In this document: in pieces, positions 8,077 to 15,836 of the stretch | Position numbering within the stretch: position 1 is the first letter of the stretch | Layout of the letters: each line of letters opens with the position of its first letter | The notes under the pieces: model-generated | What the model saw: the letters and a program-made list of their open reading frames with translations, nothing else | Databases searched by the model: none | What the model was told of the DNA's origin: nothing | Position numbers and translations under genes: made by a program | NCBI RefSeq assembly: GCF_002352765.1 | Contig: NZ_KZ293963.1 | Location: 1,510,368-1,574,367, forward strand | Origin: Alteribacter populi | GTDB taxonomy: Bacteria; Bacillota; Bacilli; Bacillales; Salisediminibacteriaceae | DNA: 64,000 nucleotides | Direction of reading: 5' to 3'

Positions 8077-9562
8077 GTTTATCCCCTCCTGTGGCGTAAT
8101 GCATGATCGTTTCTTCAGTTAGTTCACTTCTTTCAAGTGTTGTTAATATTTCCCCTTCAAACATGACCGCTACCCTCGTACTTAAACCAATCACTTCAGG
8201 CAACTCGGAAGAAACCATAATAATCGCAACGCCCTGTTTTGCCAGCTCATTCATAATCATATAGATTTCTTTTTTTGCCCCTACATCTACACCACGAGTC
8301 GGCTCATCTAAAATTAACACCTTGGGGCTGGTGCCTAACCACTTTGCAATAACAACTTTTTGTTGATTTCCGCCACTCAACGACTTGGCGGCTTGTGCGG
8401 GTCCCGAGGTGCGAACGCTTAGCTTTTTTACCAGTTCATCGTATAAGGCCATTTCTTTTTGACTTGAAATCCAGCTTGAAGATGAAATATCTGAAAAATT
8501 CGTTAAACTTAAATTATCTTTGATTGAAAAATCAACGATCAACCCTTTAGATTTTCGATCCTCTGATACAAATCCAATTCCTTTATTTATCGCGACATGT
8601 GGACTCTTAATAGTAACTTTTTCACCGTCTATCAAGATCTCGCCATGATCTGCTTTTCGGTAGCCGAAGATCGTCTCTACTAATTCTGATCTTCCCGCAC
8701 CCATCAACCCTGAAATACCAAGAATTTCACCCTCTCGCACATAAAAGGAGGCGCTTTCAAATTCACCTGCTCTTGATAGTCCTTTGACTTCGAGTTTTGT
8801 TTCCCCAGGTTGTAGGTCATGATCTGGAAATCTCCCACCTAGCTCTCTACCTACCATCATTTTCACAACATCGTCAAAATTCGTATCCGGGATTTTTTTC
8901 GTCCCAACGTATTCCCCATCTCTTAAAACCGTAATGCGCTGACAGAGTGAAAAAATTTCTTCCATTCGGTGAGAGATATAGATAAAAGAAACACCTTTTG
9001 CTTGTAAGTCTCTTATCGTTTTAAATAACGTTTCAATTTCTCGTCCTGTCAATGCTGCTGTTGGCTCATCCATGATGATGATATCGGCATTTGTTAAAAG
9101 CGCCTTAGCAATCTCAATAATTTGCTGTTTTCCAACTGAAAGACTTCCAGCTCTCTCAGTTGCCTTTACCTTTAGACCTAGATCTAAAAGTTTTTGCTCA
9201 GCGATTCGATTCATTTCCTTCGTTTTTAACCAACCAATTTTCCCAACCGTTTGCTCATTTCCTAAAAATAAATTTTCTGCGACTGTAAGCTCAGGCAGAA
9301 TGTTTAGTTCTTGATGTATAACGGCAATGCCATCTTGTTCAGCGTCTTTTGGATGCTCGTATTTTACCTGTTTATTTTTCACTTTAATCGTGCCATTGTC
9401 TCTTTGGTGAATCCCAGTAAGGATTTTCATGAGTGTTGATTTTCCCGCTCCGTTTTCGCCCATTAAAGCGTGGATTTCACCTTTATTTAGAGAGAATTGG
9501 ACATTTTTCAAGACTTGATTTGCACTAAAGGATTTATCAATGCCTTCCATCTGAATAACCAT
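8063..9562 (-). CDS. rbsA: Ribose ABC transporter ATP-binding protein (two domains)
   Basis: ATPase of 499 residues with two fused nucleotide-binding domains. The first has Walker A 'GENGAGKST' (35-43), signature 'LSVGKQQ', and 'IIMDEPTAAL'. The second has the degenerate Walker A 'GLMGAGRSE' usual for sugar ATPases of this family, signature 'LSGGNQQK', and 'LILDEPTRGVDVGAK'. It energises ribose uptake with RbsC and RbsB. It sits 30 bp after rbsD and overlaps rbsC. Confidence 0.96.
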   Translation of the reverse strand: MVIQMEGIDKSFSANQVLKNVQFSLNKGEIHALMGENGAGKSTLMKILTGIHQRDNGTIKVKNKQVKYEHPKDAEQDGIAVIHQELNILPELTVAENLFLGNEQTVGKIGWLKTKEMNRIAEQKLLDLGLKVKATERAGSLSVGKQQIIEIAKALLTNADIIIMDEPTAALTGREIETLFKTIRDLQAKGVSFIYISHRMEEIFSLCQRITVLRDGEYVGTKKIPDTNFDDVVKMMVGRELGGRFPDHDLQPGETKLEVKGLSRAGEFESASFYVREGEILGISGLMGAGRSELVETIFGYRKADHGEILIDGEKVTIKSPHVAINKGIGFVSEDRKSKGLIVDFSIKDNLSLTNFSDISSSSWISSQKEMALYDELVKKLSVRTSGPAQAAKSLSGGNQQKVVIAKWLGTSPKVLILDEPTRGVDVGAKKEIYMIMNELAKQGVAIIMVSSELPEVIGLSTRVAVMFEGEILTTLERSELTEETIMHYATGGDKHVRQ

Positions 9563-9592
9563 ACCTACACTCCCTTCCAGCTGCTTGCCTTT

Positions 9593-9982
9593 TTAGAAAA
9601 TCACCCCTGATTGTAAAATCACATTCGCATAAGGTGTGTTTTCTCCGGTACGAATAATCGCTTTTACATGATGAAGCTCTTTTTTGAAATCTTCATGAGA
9701 ATAGTAGTTAACGAGTACGTCGAACTTGTTCATTTCTTGTTGCACCTTTGGATTGTGAATTTGCATTTCTTTGGCAATGTATAGCCTTTCTACAGCCATG
9801 TCATCCAAAACTTCTGATAACACTTCTAAAAAAGAAGGCGTGCCCTGTCGAATCGATAAATCAATGCATGGAACGTGATCGGGGATCGGCAAACCACAAT
9901 CCGCAATCGCAATTCGATCTGTATGACCCAATTTTGCTAGTAAACTCGCAATGTCTCGATTTAAGATACCGTTCTTTTTCAT
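9593..9982 (-). CDS. rbsD: D-ribose pyranase
   Basis: Cytoplasmic enzyme of 129 residues that interconverts beta-pyranose and furanose ribose so RbsK can use it. Typical RbsD features are N-terminal 'MKKNGILNRDIASLLAKLGHTD' (catalytic His20), 'IADCGLPIPD', and the C-terminal 'RTGENTPYANVILQSGVIF' end. The length is normal (about 130). The start overlaps the rbsK stop by 4 nt. Confidence 0.96.
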   Translation of the reverse strand: MKKNGILNRDIASLLAKLGHTDRIAIADCGLPIPDHVPCIDLSIRQGTPSFLEVLSEVLDDMAVERLYIAKEMQIHNPKVQQEMNKFDVLVNYYSHEDFKKELHHVKAIIRTGENTPYANVILQSGVIF

Positions 9983-10878
9983 TCTCGCCCCCCTCCCTGT
10001 CGTTGTTCCATAAATCTATCAAGTTGATCACGCGTTGGCATCCCGCCCTGTGCTCCTAACTTTTGAACCGATAAGGCTGCCGCTCCATTCGCAAAAGAAA
10101 CAGCCTCCTCAAGTGCCCGACCTTCCGCAATAGCTACAGCAAATGCGCCATTAAACGTATCTCCTGCCCCTGTCGTATCTACGGGTTCTACACGATAACT
10201 GGAGATTTCGACCTCATGCTGACCATCGAAAAATGAAGCACCACGTGCTCCCTTAGTGATAATCAGCTTGGAACGCAAGTCGCTTTGTATCGATGCAGTA
10301 AACAATTGATTATATTCTGTTTCGTTAGGGGTTACATACGTTGCTTTCTGCCAGCTTCCTTTCCTTAACAGCTGGGCAGGTGCCGGATTTAAAATCACAG
10401 TCGTTTCATATTCAGTACACAAATCAAGAACGTATTCTATTGTTTTGAGTGGGATTTCTAGTTGAAGTAACACGATATCGCTTTTGATAATTTCTTCTTT
10501 AAATTTCTCTACATACTCTGGTGTCACATGATTGTTCGCTCCCGGGGTCACAATAATCCGATTATCTCTGTCAGATAAAATAATCGTTGCGACACCTGAA
10601 CTGCATTCTGTAACCGGTTCCACATCACCCGAAAAAATTCCATTATCAGATAACACTTGCTTTAAAACCGGACCGAATGGGTCATCGCCCACTCTTCCGA
10701 TCATCCGAACCTGAGCCCCTAGCCTCGCTGCCGCAACAGCTTGATTTGCTCCTTTTCCTCCTGGCATCGTACTGAATGACTCACCTAAAACCGTCTCCCC
10801 TTGACTTGGAAAAATATCTGTATTCGTAACCATATCCATGTTTATACTGCCAATCACTGTAATCGTTGGTTTAGTCAT
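9979..10878 (-). CDS. rbsK: Ribokinase
   Basis: PfkB-family kinase of 299 residues that phosphorylates ribose to ribose-5-phosphate. Signatures are 'GSINMDMV' near the N-terminus, 'MPGGKGANQAVAAARLG' (about 37-53) and the C-terminal 'DTTGAGDTFNGAFA' with the catalytic Asp. I place the start at ATG 10878, with GGAGGAG 5-6 nt upstream, instead of an upstream in-frame start inside rbsR. It overlaps the rbsR stop by 8 nt, so the two genes are coupled. Confidence 0.95.
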   Translation of the reverse strand: MTKPTITVIGSINMDMVTNTDIFPSQGETVLGESFSTMPGGKGANQAVAAARLGAQVRMIGRVGDDPFGPVLKQVLSDNGIFSGDVEPVTECSSGVATIILSDRDNRIIVTPGANNHVTPEYVEKFKEEIIKSDIVLLQLEIPLKTIEYVLDLCTEYETTVILNPAPAQLLRKGSWQKATYVTPNETEYNQLFTASIQSDLRSKLIITKGARGASFFDGQHEVEISSYRVEPVDTTGAGDTFNGAFAVAIAEGRALEEAVSFANGAAALSVQKLGAQGGMPTRDQLDRFMEQRQGGGRE

Positions 10879-11863
10879 GACTCTCCTCCGTTTGATTCGT
10901 CGTTTCACGAACAACTAGATTCGTAGGTAGCTCGTAGTAATAAGAGTCTAATGGTATTTTTTCAATCTGCTTAATTAACAATCTCGTTGAAAGCGCGCCC
11001 ATTTCATATATTGATTGTGCCACGGTAGTTAAAGAAGGGACAAGCATCGTCCCAATCGGAACACCATCAAACCCTACTACTTTAAGGTCTTCAGGTATTC
11101 TTTTTCCTACACTATGTGCCGCTTTCATTACTCCAGCTGCTGTTACATCACTGCTAGCAAAAATACCGTCAATCGTCGGATGTTTTTTTAGTAGCTCTCT
11201 TGTTACAGTCTCTGCACGGTCAATTTGAAAATCGGCTTCAATAACGATATTGGCAGTCCCGCGTTCTTCAACCACTTCTTTAAAACCAAGAAAGCGGTCA
11301 TCAGAAGGTGCTAACCCTACAGGACCTCGAATATGTGCTATAAATTCACACCCATTGCCAATCAAGTGATCTGTCGCTGACCGGGCTCCCTCTTTGTTAT
11401 TTGAGACAACAGAAGGAATATTCTCATCAATGACACGGTCTAATGCCACAATCGGGATATCAAGTTGATGGTAATCATGTAATGATAAGCTACTCGTTGT
11501 TAAAATGATCCCATCCACATACTTTTGTTTTAATGCTTCTAAATATTTCTTTTCTTTTTTAACCTCTTCATCCGTATTACATAAGACCACCGTATAGCCA
11601 TATGTTAAAGCAACGTCTTCAATTGCTCTTGCCAGCTCCGGGAAAAACGGGTTGGTAATATCCGGCATGACAAGTCCGATCATCCCTGACGTTTTATGAT
11701 AAAGCGTACGTGCGACTGAATTTGGGCGGTATTTTAATTCTTTTATTGAGGTTAAAACCGCTTGTTCTGCCTCTTTACTTACATAACCTTTTTTATTTAA
11801 AACTCGTGAAACAGTTGCTACAGAAACTTTTGCGTGCTTAGCCACATCTCGAATGGTTGTCAT
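10871..11863 (-). CDS. rbsR: LacI-family ribose operon repressor
   Basis: Repressor of 330 residues. The N-terminal LacI helix-turn-helix 'TIRDVAKHAKVSVATVSRVLN' (3-23) is followed by the hinge region and a Peripla_BP-like sugar-sensing core. The ATG at 11863 is chosen because an upstream in-frame start (11932) would lie inside the promoter's -35 box. GGCGGG precedes 11863. As first gene of the operon it should bind the palindrome in its own leader (11883-11904) and release on ribose. The operon order rbsRKDACB matches B. subtilis. Confidence 0.94.
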   Translation of the reverse strand: MTTIRDVAKHAKVSVATVSRVLNKKGYVSKEAEQAVLTSIKELKYRPNSVARTLYHKTSGMIGLVMPDITNPFFPELARAIEDVALTYGYTVVLCNTDEEVKKEKKYLEALKQKYVDGIILTTSSLSLHDYHQLDIPIVALDRVIDENIPSVVSNNKEGARSATDHLIGNGCEFIAHIRGPVGLAPSDDRFLGFKEVVEERGTANIVIEADFQIDRAETVTRELLKKHPTIDGIFASSDVTAAGVMKAAHSVGKRIPEDLKVVGFDGVPIGTMLVPSLTTVAQSIYEMGALSTRLLIKQIEKIPLDSYYYELPTNLVVRETTNQTEESHD

Positions 11864-11882
11864 TATTATCCCGCCTAAGTTT

Positions 11883-11904
11883 TTTGTGTAACCGGTTACA
11901 CAAA
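11883..11904. promoter_or_regulatory. RbsR operator / CcpA cre palindrome
   Basis: Perfect 22-bp palindrome built on two TTTGTGTAACC half-sites, between the -10 box and the rbsR ribosome-binding site. Its central 14 bp TGTAACCGGTTACA (11887-11900) also satisfies the CcpA cre consensus TGWNANCGNTNWCA at every position. Both a LacI-type RbsR and CcpA could therefore block the promoter here. Confidence 0.85.
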
Positions 11905-11932
11905 GCATAATATGAACTTTCATTCTTGTCAA
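11904..11932 (-). promoter_or_regulatory. Sigma-A promoter of rbs operon
   Basis: Minus strand TTGACA (11932-11927), 17-bp spacer, TATGCT (11909-11904). The operator begins at the last base of the -10 box, a classical repression geometry. Confidence 0.85.
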
Positions 11933-11945
11933 CGATTGATATCAG

Positions 11946-11974
11946 TTATGATATAAATAAGCGAATTCTATGAT
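11946..11974 (+). promoter_or_regulatory. Promoter of the VOC/epimerase gene
   Basis: TTATGA, 17-bp spacer, TATGAT, 35 bp before the ATG of the next plus-strand gene. The -35 is weaker than the -10. Confidence 0.5.
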
Positions 11975-12009
11975 AAAATGGATCAATAATACAAACAAGG
12001 AGACTAGCT

Positions 12010-12429
12010 ATGGAGAAAAAACTCGACCACATCGGTGTAGCTGTTCGTAACTTAGAAGACAGCATTGATTTTTATCTAAATGTCTTAGGTGGAAAATTAA
12101 TTGATCGCTATCGAAGTGAGGCACAAGGTGTTGAAAGTGAGATTGCAATTTTGGAAGTTAACGGCAACCGAACGGAGCTTCTCATGCCAACAAACAATAC
12201 GACCTCGCCGATTGCTCGATTTATTAAGCAAAAAGGCAAAGGCGTTCATCATATCGCATATCACGTTCACGATTTGGATGAAGCACTTGAGGAATTAAAA
12301 CAAAAAGGGATTCGGACATTGGAAGATACGTTACGAGTTAATAAACACGGGAGACGGTTAATCTACTTAAATCCCGCTGATACAGAAGGAACAATTATTG
12401 AGTATTGCGATTATCCAAATATGGTATAA
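12010..12429 (+). CDS. VOC-family protein, methylmalonyl-CoA epimerase-like
   Basis: Protein of 139 residues with the paired beta-alpha-beta-beta-beta modules of the VOC superfamily. 'KLDHIGVAVRNLEDSIDFY' (4-22) carries the first metal His. 'KGVHHIAYHVHDLDEALEELK' (about 77-97) carries the second, and 'GTIIEYC' gives the C-terminal Glu. This pattern fits methylmalonyl-CoA epimerase, which interconverts (R)- and (S)-methylmalonyl-CoA, but no mutase genes are nearby, so the substrate is unproven. AAGGAG precedes the ATG. It is divergent from rbsR and convergent with the phosphatase gene. Confidence 0.8.
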   Translation: MEKKLDHIGVAVRNLEDSIDFYLNVLGGKLIDRYRSEAQGVESEIAILEVNGNRTELLMPTNNTTSPIARFIKQKGKGVHHIAYHVHDLDEALEELKQKGIRTLEDTLRVNKHGRRLIYLNPADTEGTIIEYCDYPNMV

Positions 12430-12443
12430 ACAAATAAAGCTCA

Positions 12444-12977
12444 TTAATCTTCAAAGATGTATAGCTTTCCATTAGCTGGTCTTTTGAAATTCGGTCCTTT
12501 AAAACCTCGATTGACCAGTTCTTTTCGCATTAACAGCATAATACCTCCATGACCGACGATAAGAACGTCGTTTTTGGACTCGAGTATTTCGTCTAAGGAA
12601 ACATTAATACGAGCCATCACATCTTTCTTACTCTCCGGTTGTGATTGGTGATTAAACAGCCAGGCAACTCTTAGAAATAGCAGATGAAGTAAAAGCGGGA
12701 TTCGAATGTTCCACTTGATGAATGGCGCCATTCGTACCTCTCTTAATTCACTTCTAAACTCAATATCTTTATCGAAAACCTTTCTGGCCGTAATATCTGC
12801 TCTTTTTAAATCACTCGAAAAGCACCGCTGCCAGTCAATTTTTTGCAAATCGACATCGGTCTCCGTGACATCAGATTCATCGTATTCATCGACCCACTTG
12901 ATTAATTCTGATGCACGAATGAATGAATTCGGATAGCCACGCTCCACTTCAAAATGCCGTAATAATCCTATTCTCAA
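12444..12977 (-). CDS. Histidine phosphatase (phosphoglycerate-mutase-like) family protein
   Basis: Protein of 177 residues with a histidine-phosphatase layout: N-terminal 'IGLLRHFEVERG' with the nucleophilic His (the family's RHG appears as RHF), 'CFSSDLKRADITARKV' (about 52-67) as the usual 'SSxxxRAxxTA' element, and C-terminal 'VLIVGHGGIMLLM' with the second catalytic His. The start is TTG at 12977 with GGGAGGG 8 nt upstream. The substrate is unknown. Confidence 0.82.
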   Translation of the reverse strand: MRIGLLRHFEVERGYPNSFIRASELIKWVDEYDESDVTETDVDLQKIDWQRCFSSDLKRADITARKVFDKDIEFRSELREVRMAPFIKWNIRIPLLLHLLFLRVAWLFNHQSQPESKKDVMARINVSLDEILESKNDVLIVGHGGIMLLMRKELVNRGFKGPNFKRPANGKLYIFED

Positions 12978-13062
12978 TCTTCATCCCTCCCTAACCACCT
13001 AAAACAAATCTTTCAATAGACTTCATCCAATTCCCTGCTTTAAGCAAAGATTCGTTGTACAA

Positions 13063-13569
13063 TTATATCGAAACCGAATATACAGCGATTTCTTTTCCCC
13101 ATTTGTAGATAATCTTTTCTCTCCTCATTCCAATTCTCTCAGCGACTTTCGTGGATGGGGTATTGTATATATCGCATAATGAAACGATCTTTGTTAGCTT
13201 CAACTGGTCAAATCCAAACTTTTTACAAGCGAGTGCAGCTTCTGTAGCATACCCGTTTCCCCAAACCCGTCGAGTAAACAAATAACCAATTTCCATTTCA
13301 CTTCTACCTTCTACCTCTTGAGGGACAATGCCACACTGCCCCAGAAACTCACCCGTCTTTTTATCTTCTACGATCCAAAGGCCGACACGATCGTTTTCAT
13401 AATTAGCTAATGTCCACTCGATCCAATCATTTGTTTCCTTTTCACCTTTTGTAGAGGGATAATACCTCATAGCTTCTCGGTCAGAGAAGATCTCCATTAG
13501 ATTTTTCATATCATCGTGTCGCATTTTTCGTAGAGTCAGTCTTTTAGTGGTTAGTACTGTGTTACTCAT
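13063..13569 (-). CDS. GNAT N-acetyltransferase (RimJ/RimL type)
   Basis: Acetyltransferase of 168 residues, Acetyltransf_3 type. It begins with 'TTKRLTLRKMRHDD', has 'WGNGYATEAALACKKFGFDQL' (about 108-128) as the acetyl-CoA binding segment, and 'NTPSTKVAERIGMRREK' near the C-terminus. These enzymes acetylate protein N-termini or small amines; the target is not evident. The second ATG is used because it lies at better distance from GGAGAG. Confidence 0.87.
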   Translation of the reverse strand: MSNTVLTTKRLTLRKMRHDDMKNLMEIFSDREAMRYYPSTKGEKETNDWIEWTLANYENDRVGLWIVEDKKTGEFLGQCGIVPQEVEGRSEMEIGYLFTRRVWGNGYATEAALACKKFGFDQLKLTKIVSLCDIYNTPSTKVAERIGMRREKIIYKWGKEIAVYSVSI

Positions 13570-13602
13570 CACAACTCTCCTCCATTCTTCCTTATTTAAA
13601 GA

Positions 13603-14139
13603 TTATTCTAATACCTTATTAACGAATGTAGTTTTCGCTTTTGTATAAGCTTCCCGATCTCCTTGGAATTCTTTTGCTAGATTTCTTTTCAGGTGGGCAT
13701 ATTCAGCTCTGAGTTTTTCATTCATTCTTAACCGATCACGAAATAACAGCTGTTTTTCCCACCGCTCATCACCTTCATACATGATATGAAGATGGGCGCT
13801 ACGTTTATCGTTTTTTACTTTTACAAAAAACCTTCTCCATGGACGATTATCTAAGTTTGGAGGTACGAAATGCCAGTCAATTTTGATTAATGCTGAGGAA
13901 ATTTCATCTATTCGTTCAAATGATTCGGTTTTAGCCATTAAATCGATAATTGGTTTTGCTAATAAATGACGGATCGATGTGCTTCCGAAATGCTCCACTT
14001 CAGTGATACCGTAAGGAGATAGAATAGTATAAAGTTCGTTTTTCTCTTGCATCCCTTTATCAATCCACTTCGGATCAGGTTCGATAATTTCAACTGACTC
14101 TGTTGCCCAAACTGGCCAATCACTTTGAGTAACGCACAT
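13603..14139 (-). CDS. GrpB family protein (UPF0157, nucleotidyltransferase-like)
   Basis: Protein of 178 residues with the GrpB core 'EIIEPDPKWIDKGMQEKNEL', 'VEHFGSTSIRHLLAKPIIDLMA' (about 49-70) and 'HLHIMYEGDERWEKQLLFRDRL' (about 117-138). The family has a nucleotidyltransferase-like fold; its cellular role is unsettled. The start is ATG 14139 because GGAGGTG lies 6 nt upstream. An upstream in-frame ATG at 14172 has no comparable site. Confidence 0.88.
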   Translation of the reverse strand: MCVTQSDWPVWATESVEIIEPDPKWIDKGMQEKNELYTILSPYGITEVEHFGSTSIRHLLAKPIIDLMAKTESFERIDEISSALIKIDWHFVPPNLDNRPWRRFFVKVKNDKRSAHLHIMYEGDERWEKQLLFRDRLRMNEKLRAEYAHLKRNLAKEFQGDREAYTKAKTTFVNKVLE

Positions 14140-14404
14140 ACCTACACCTCCATAAGATATTGACGTTATCATTCATTATTAATTCTCTTAAAAGCGAGTC
14201 AATCCTGCTTTATTCTCAACCCGCGGTGTTCCACCGAAAAAAGTTCTATATGTGTAAGAAAGTCGTTTACTGCAATAACTCTACTGGTACAGGCTGCTGT
14301 TCTTAAACAAACCGGGCCAGATTGTGGAGTAATAGTTAGAAGTGTTCAGATTATAAAAGAAGGTATGATATATTCTCACAATGATGAACTTGGAGTGATT
14401 ATAA

Positions 14405-14515
14405 TTGAGTGAAAAACAACCATTGGAAGATATAACAAACAGAAGAAAAATTACTGAGAGAGAAATAGTGAGTTTTAGCTTTTTCTTTATGACAAAAAAA
14501 GAGGCACAAGAATGA
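14405..14515 (+). CDS. Small 36-codon ORF coupled to the APH gene
   Basis: TTG start with GGAGTGA 6 nt upstream, 36 codons, and a TGA that overlaps the next gene's ATG as ATGA. The product is polar and basic up to a short FSFFF stretch. The overlap suggests translational coupling or a leader-peptide role. It could also be the remnant of a longer upstream gene. I recognise no family. Confidence 0.5.
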   Translation: MSEKQPLEDITNRRKITEREIVSFSFFFMTKKEAQE

Positions 14516-15450
14516 AAAGAATTGATGATGTTTTAAAGAATAACTATGGTATTGAACCAATTAGTTTAGATCCAAAGCAAGGAGGCTGGGCAGCTCTTGC
14601 ATATAAAGTTTCAAACAAATATAATGCATATTTTCTAAAGATTTATGAGAAACACAGAGCTTCTACACCGAAATTAACAGCATTGATTGACCTATACTCT
14701 CCAATATTGGTTTGGTTAGAAAAAAATAGTTATTTAAAAGGAATGATTTCCGTACCTTTACTATCTAAAGACGGTCATTATAAATGCGAAGACAGTGAAA
14801 ATATTTATTTGCTTTATAACTATATTGATGGAGAAACCGTTGGAAAAAAGGAATTAACAGAGAAGCAAATCAGAGAATTTTCTCAAATTATAGCTGAGCT
14901 ACATTCATTTGGAGAAGAAATACCTGTTCAAACAAATGCAATCATTGAAGATTTTGAGGTCTCATTCTTAGATCGGTTAGAAGAGGTATTGGATAGACCA
15001 AAAGAAAACTTACCAGAAGAACTAAATGATCTTATCAGCAAGTATAAACAAAACGTAATAGCATTAATACTCCAAATAAAAGTCTTGTCAAACAAGTTAA
15101 AGACAAACCAATTAAGTATGTCTCTTTGTCACACCGATTTGCATAATTGGAATTTAATGCAGACAGAAAATTTAATGCTCATTGATTGGGAAGGGCTGAA
15201 AATAGCTCCTGTTGAAGCTGATATGATGTTCCTCGTTGATAAGCCATATTTCGATGATTTCCTTAGAATTTATAAGGAAGAACACCCTGACTATTCAATA
15301 AATCAAGATGCTCTGAATTTCTATCAACTAAAAAGAAGATTAGAAGATACATGGGAATTTATTGAACAGTTATTATTTGAGGAACTTGAGACTAAGGATA
15401 AAAATGAAGCCTTGTATTATCTAAAAGATTTAATGGGAAACATTGATTGA
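14512..15450 (+). CDS. Aminoglycoside/choline-kinase-like phosphotransferase
   Basis: Protein of 312 residues in the APH superfamily. The N-lobe starts with 'GIEPISLDPKQGGWAALAYKV' and a nucleotide-binding loop. The catalytic loop is 'LCHTDLHNWNLM' (about 204-215) and the metal site 'LMLIDWEGLKIAP' (about 219-231). These are the HxDxxxxN and D-W motifs of the family. Substrates range from aminoglycosides to choline, homoserine or fructosamine, and nothing here decides between them. It is coupled to the short ORF upstream and is more AT-rich than its neighbours. Confidence 0.85.
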   Translation: MKRIDDVLKNNYGIEPISLDPKQGGWAALAYKVSNKYNAYFLKIYEKHRASTPKLTALIDLYSPILVWLEKNSYLKGMISVPLLSKDGHYKCEDSENIYLLYNYIDGETVGKKELTEKQIREFSQIIAELHSFGEEIPVQTNAIIEDFEVSFLDRLEEVLDRPKENLPEELNDLISKYKQNVIALILQIKVLSNKLKTNQLSMSLCHTDLHNWNLMQTENLMLIDWEGLKIAPVEADMMFLVDKPYFDDFLRIYKEEHPDYSINQDALNFYQLKRRLEDTWEFIEQLLFEELETKDKNEALYYLKDLMGNID

Positions 15451-15502
15451 GTTTCTTATTTATTGTTCTTCATAAAAGGTAGCATCATAATTTGTTTTTA
15501 GC

Positions 15503-15532
15503 TATTCAAGAAATAGGCGCCAATCTTGAATA
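15503..15532. repeat. Palindrome with 9-bp arms
   Basis: TATTCAAGA and TCTTGAATA flank a 12-nt core containing GGCGCC. It lies 52 bp after the APH-like gene. There is no clear T-run, so it is more likely a dispersed palindromic unit than a terminator. Confidence 0.4.
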
Positions 15533-15665
15533 AGAAGGTGTCCTTTGGAATTGGGTCATATAGTTGAATAACCAATAAATCTACTGCACACTTGGGTCGC
15601 AGGATAGTGGAGATAAAAGGCATTCGTGATCCTCAACCTTAAGAAAACTAAGTTCCTAAAAATAT

Positions 15666-15787
15666 GAAAATCCGCATAACAACCTTCTATTAAAAATAGC
15701 GTTAGCTTCCACCGCCTGTTTGTAAGCCTTAAGGATGTCTTCCCCTTGAGACAAGCGGCGTTAAGGTAGCTCTCCACATATACTTAT
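15666..15787 (+). repeat. Hairpin repeat family, copy A
   Basis: About 120 bp that aligns with copy D (24321-24437) over its length: GAAAA-CC-CAT...TATTAAAAA-AGCGTTAGCT, then a ...AAGGATG...CCCTTGAGAC hairpin, then AAGCGGCGTTAAGGTAGCT. It is the most diverged of the five copies. It lies between the APH-like gene and the ilvD terminator. Confidence 0.7.
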
Positions 15788-15792
15788 TTTCT

Positions 15793-15829
15793 AAAAAAAG
15801 ACAGTGCTGAACTAACCTCAACACTGTCT
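15793..15829 (-). terminator. ilvD terminator
   Basis: Minus strand AGACAGTGTTGA-loop-TTCAGCACTGTCT followed by seven Ts, 8 bp after the ilvD stop codon. Confidence 0.9.
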
Positions 15830-15836
15830 TACTTCT

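Noticed and set aside
11864..11932. Longer rbsR with start at 11932
   Set aside because: Would begin inside the -35 box and include the operator; ATG 11863 has the ribosome-binding site and aligns with LacI starts.
15556..15777. 73-codon open frame on the minus strand
   Set aside because: Runs into repeat copy A, has no ribosome-binding site and no protein-like pattern.
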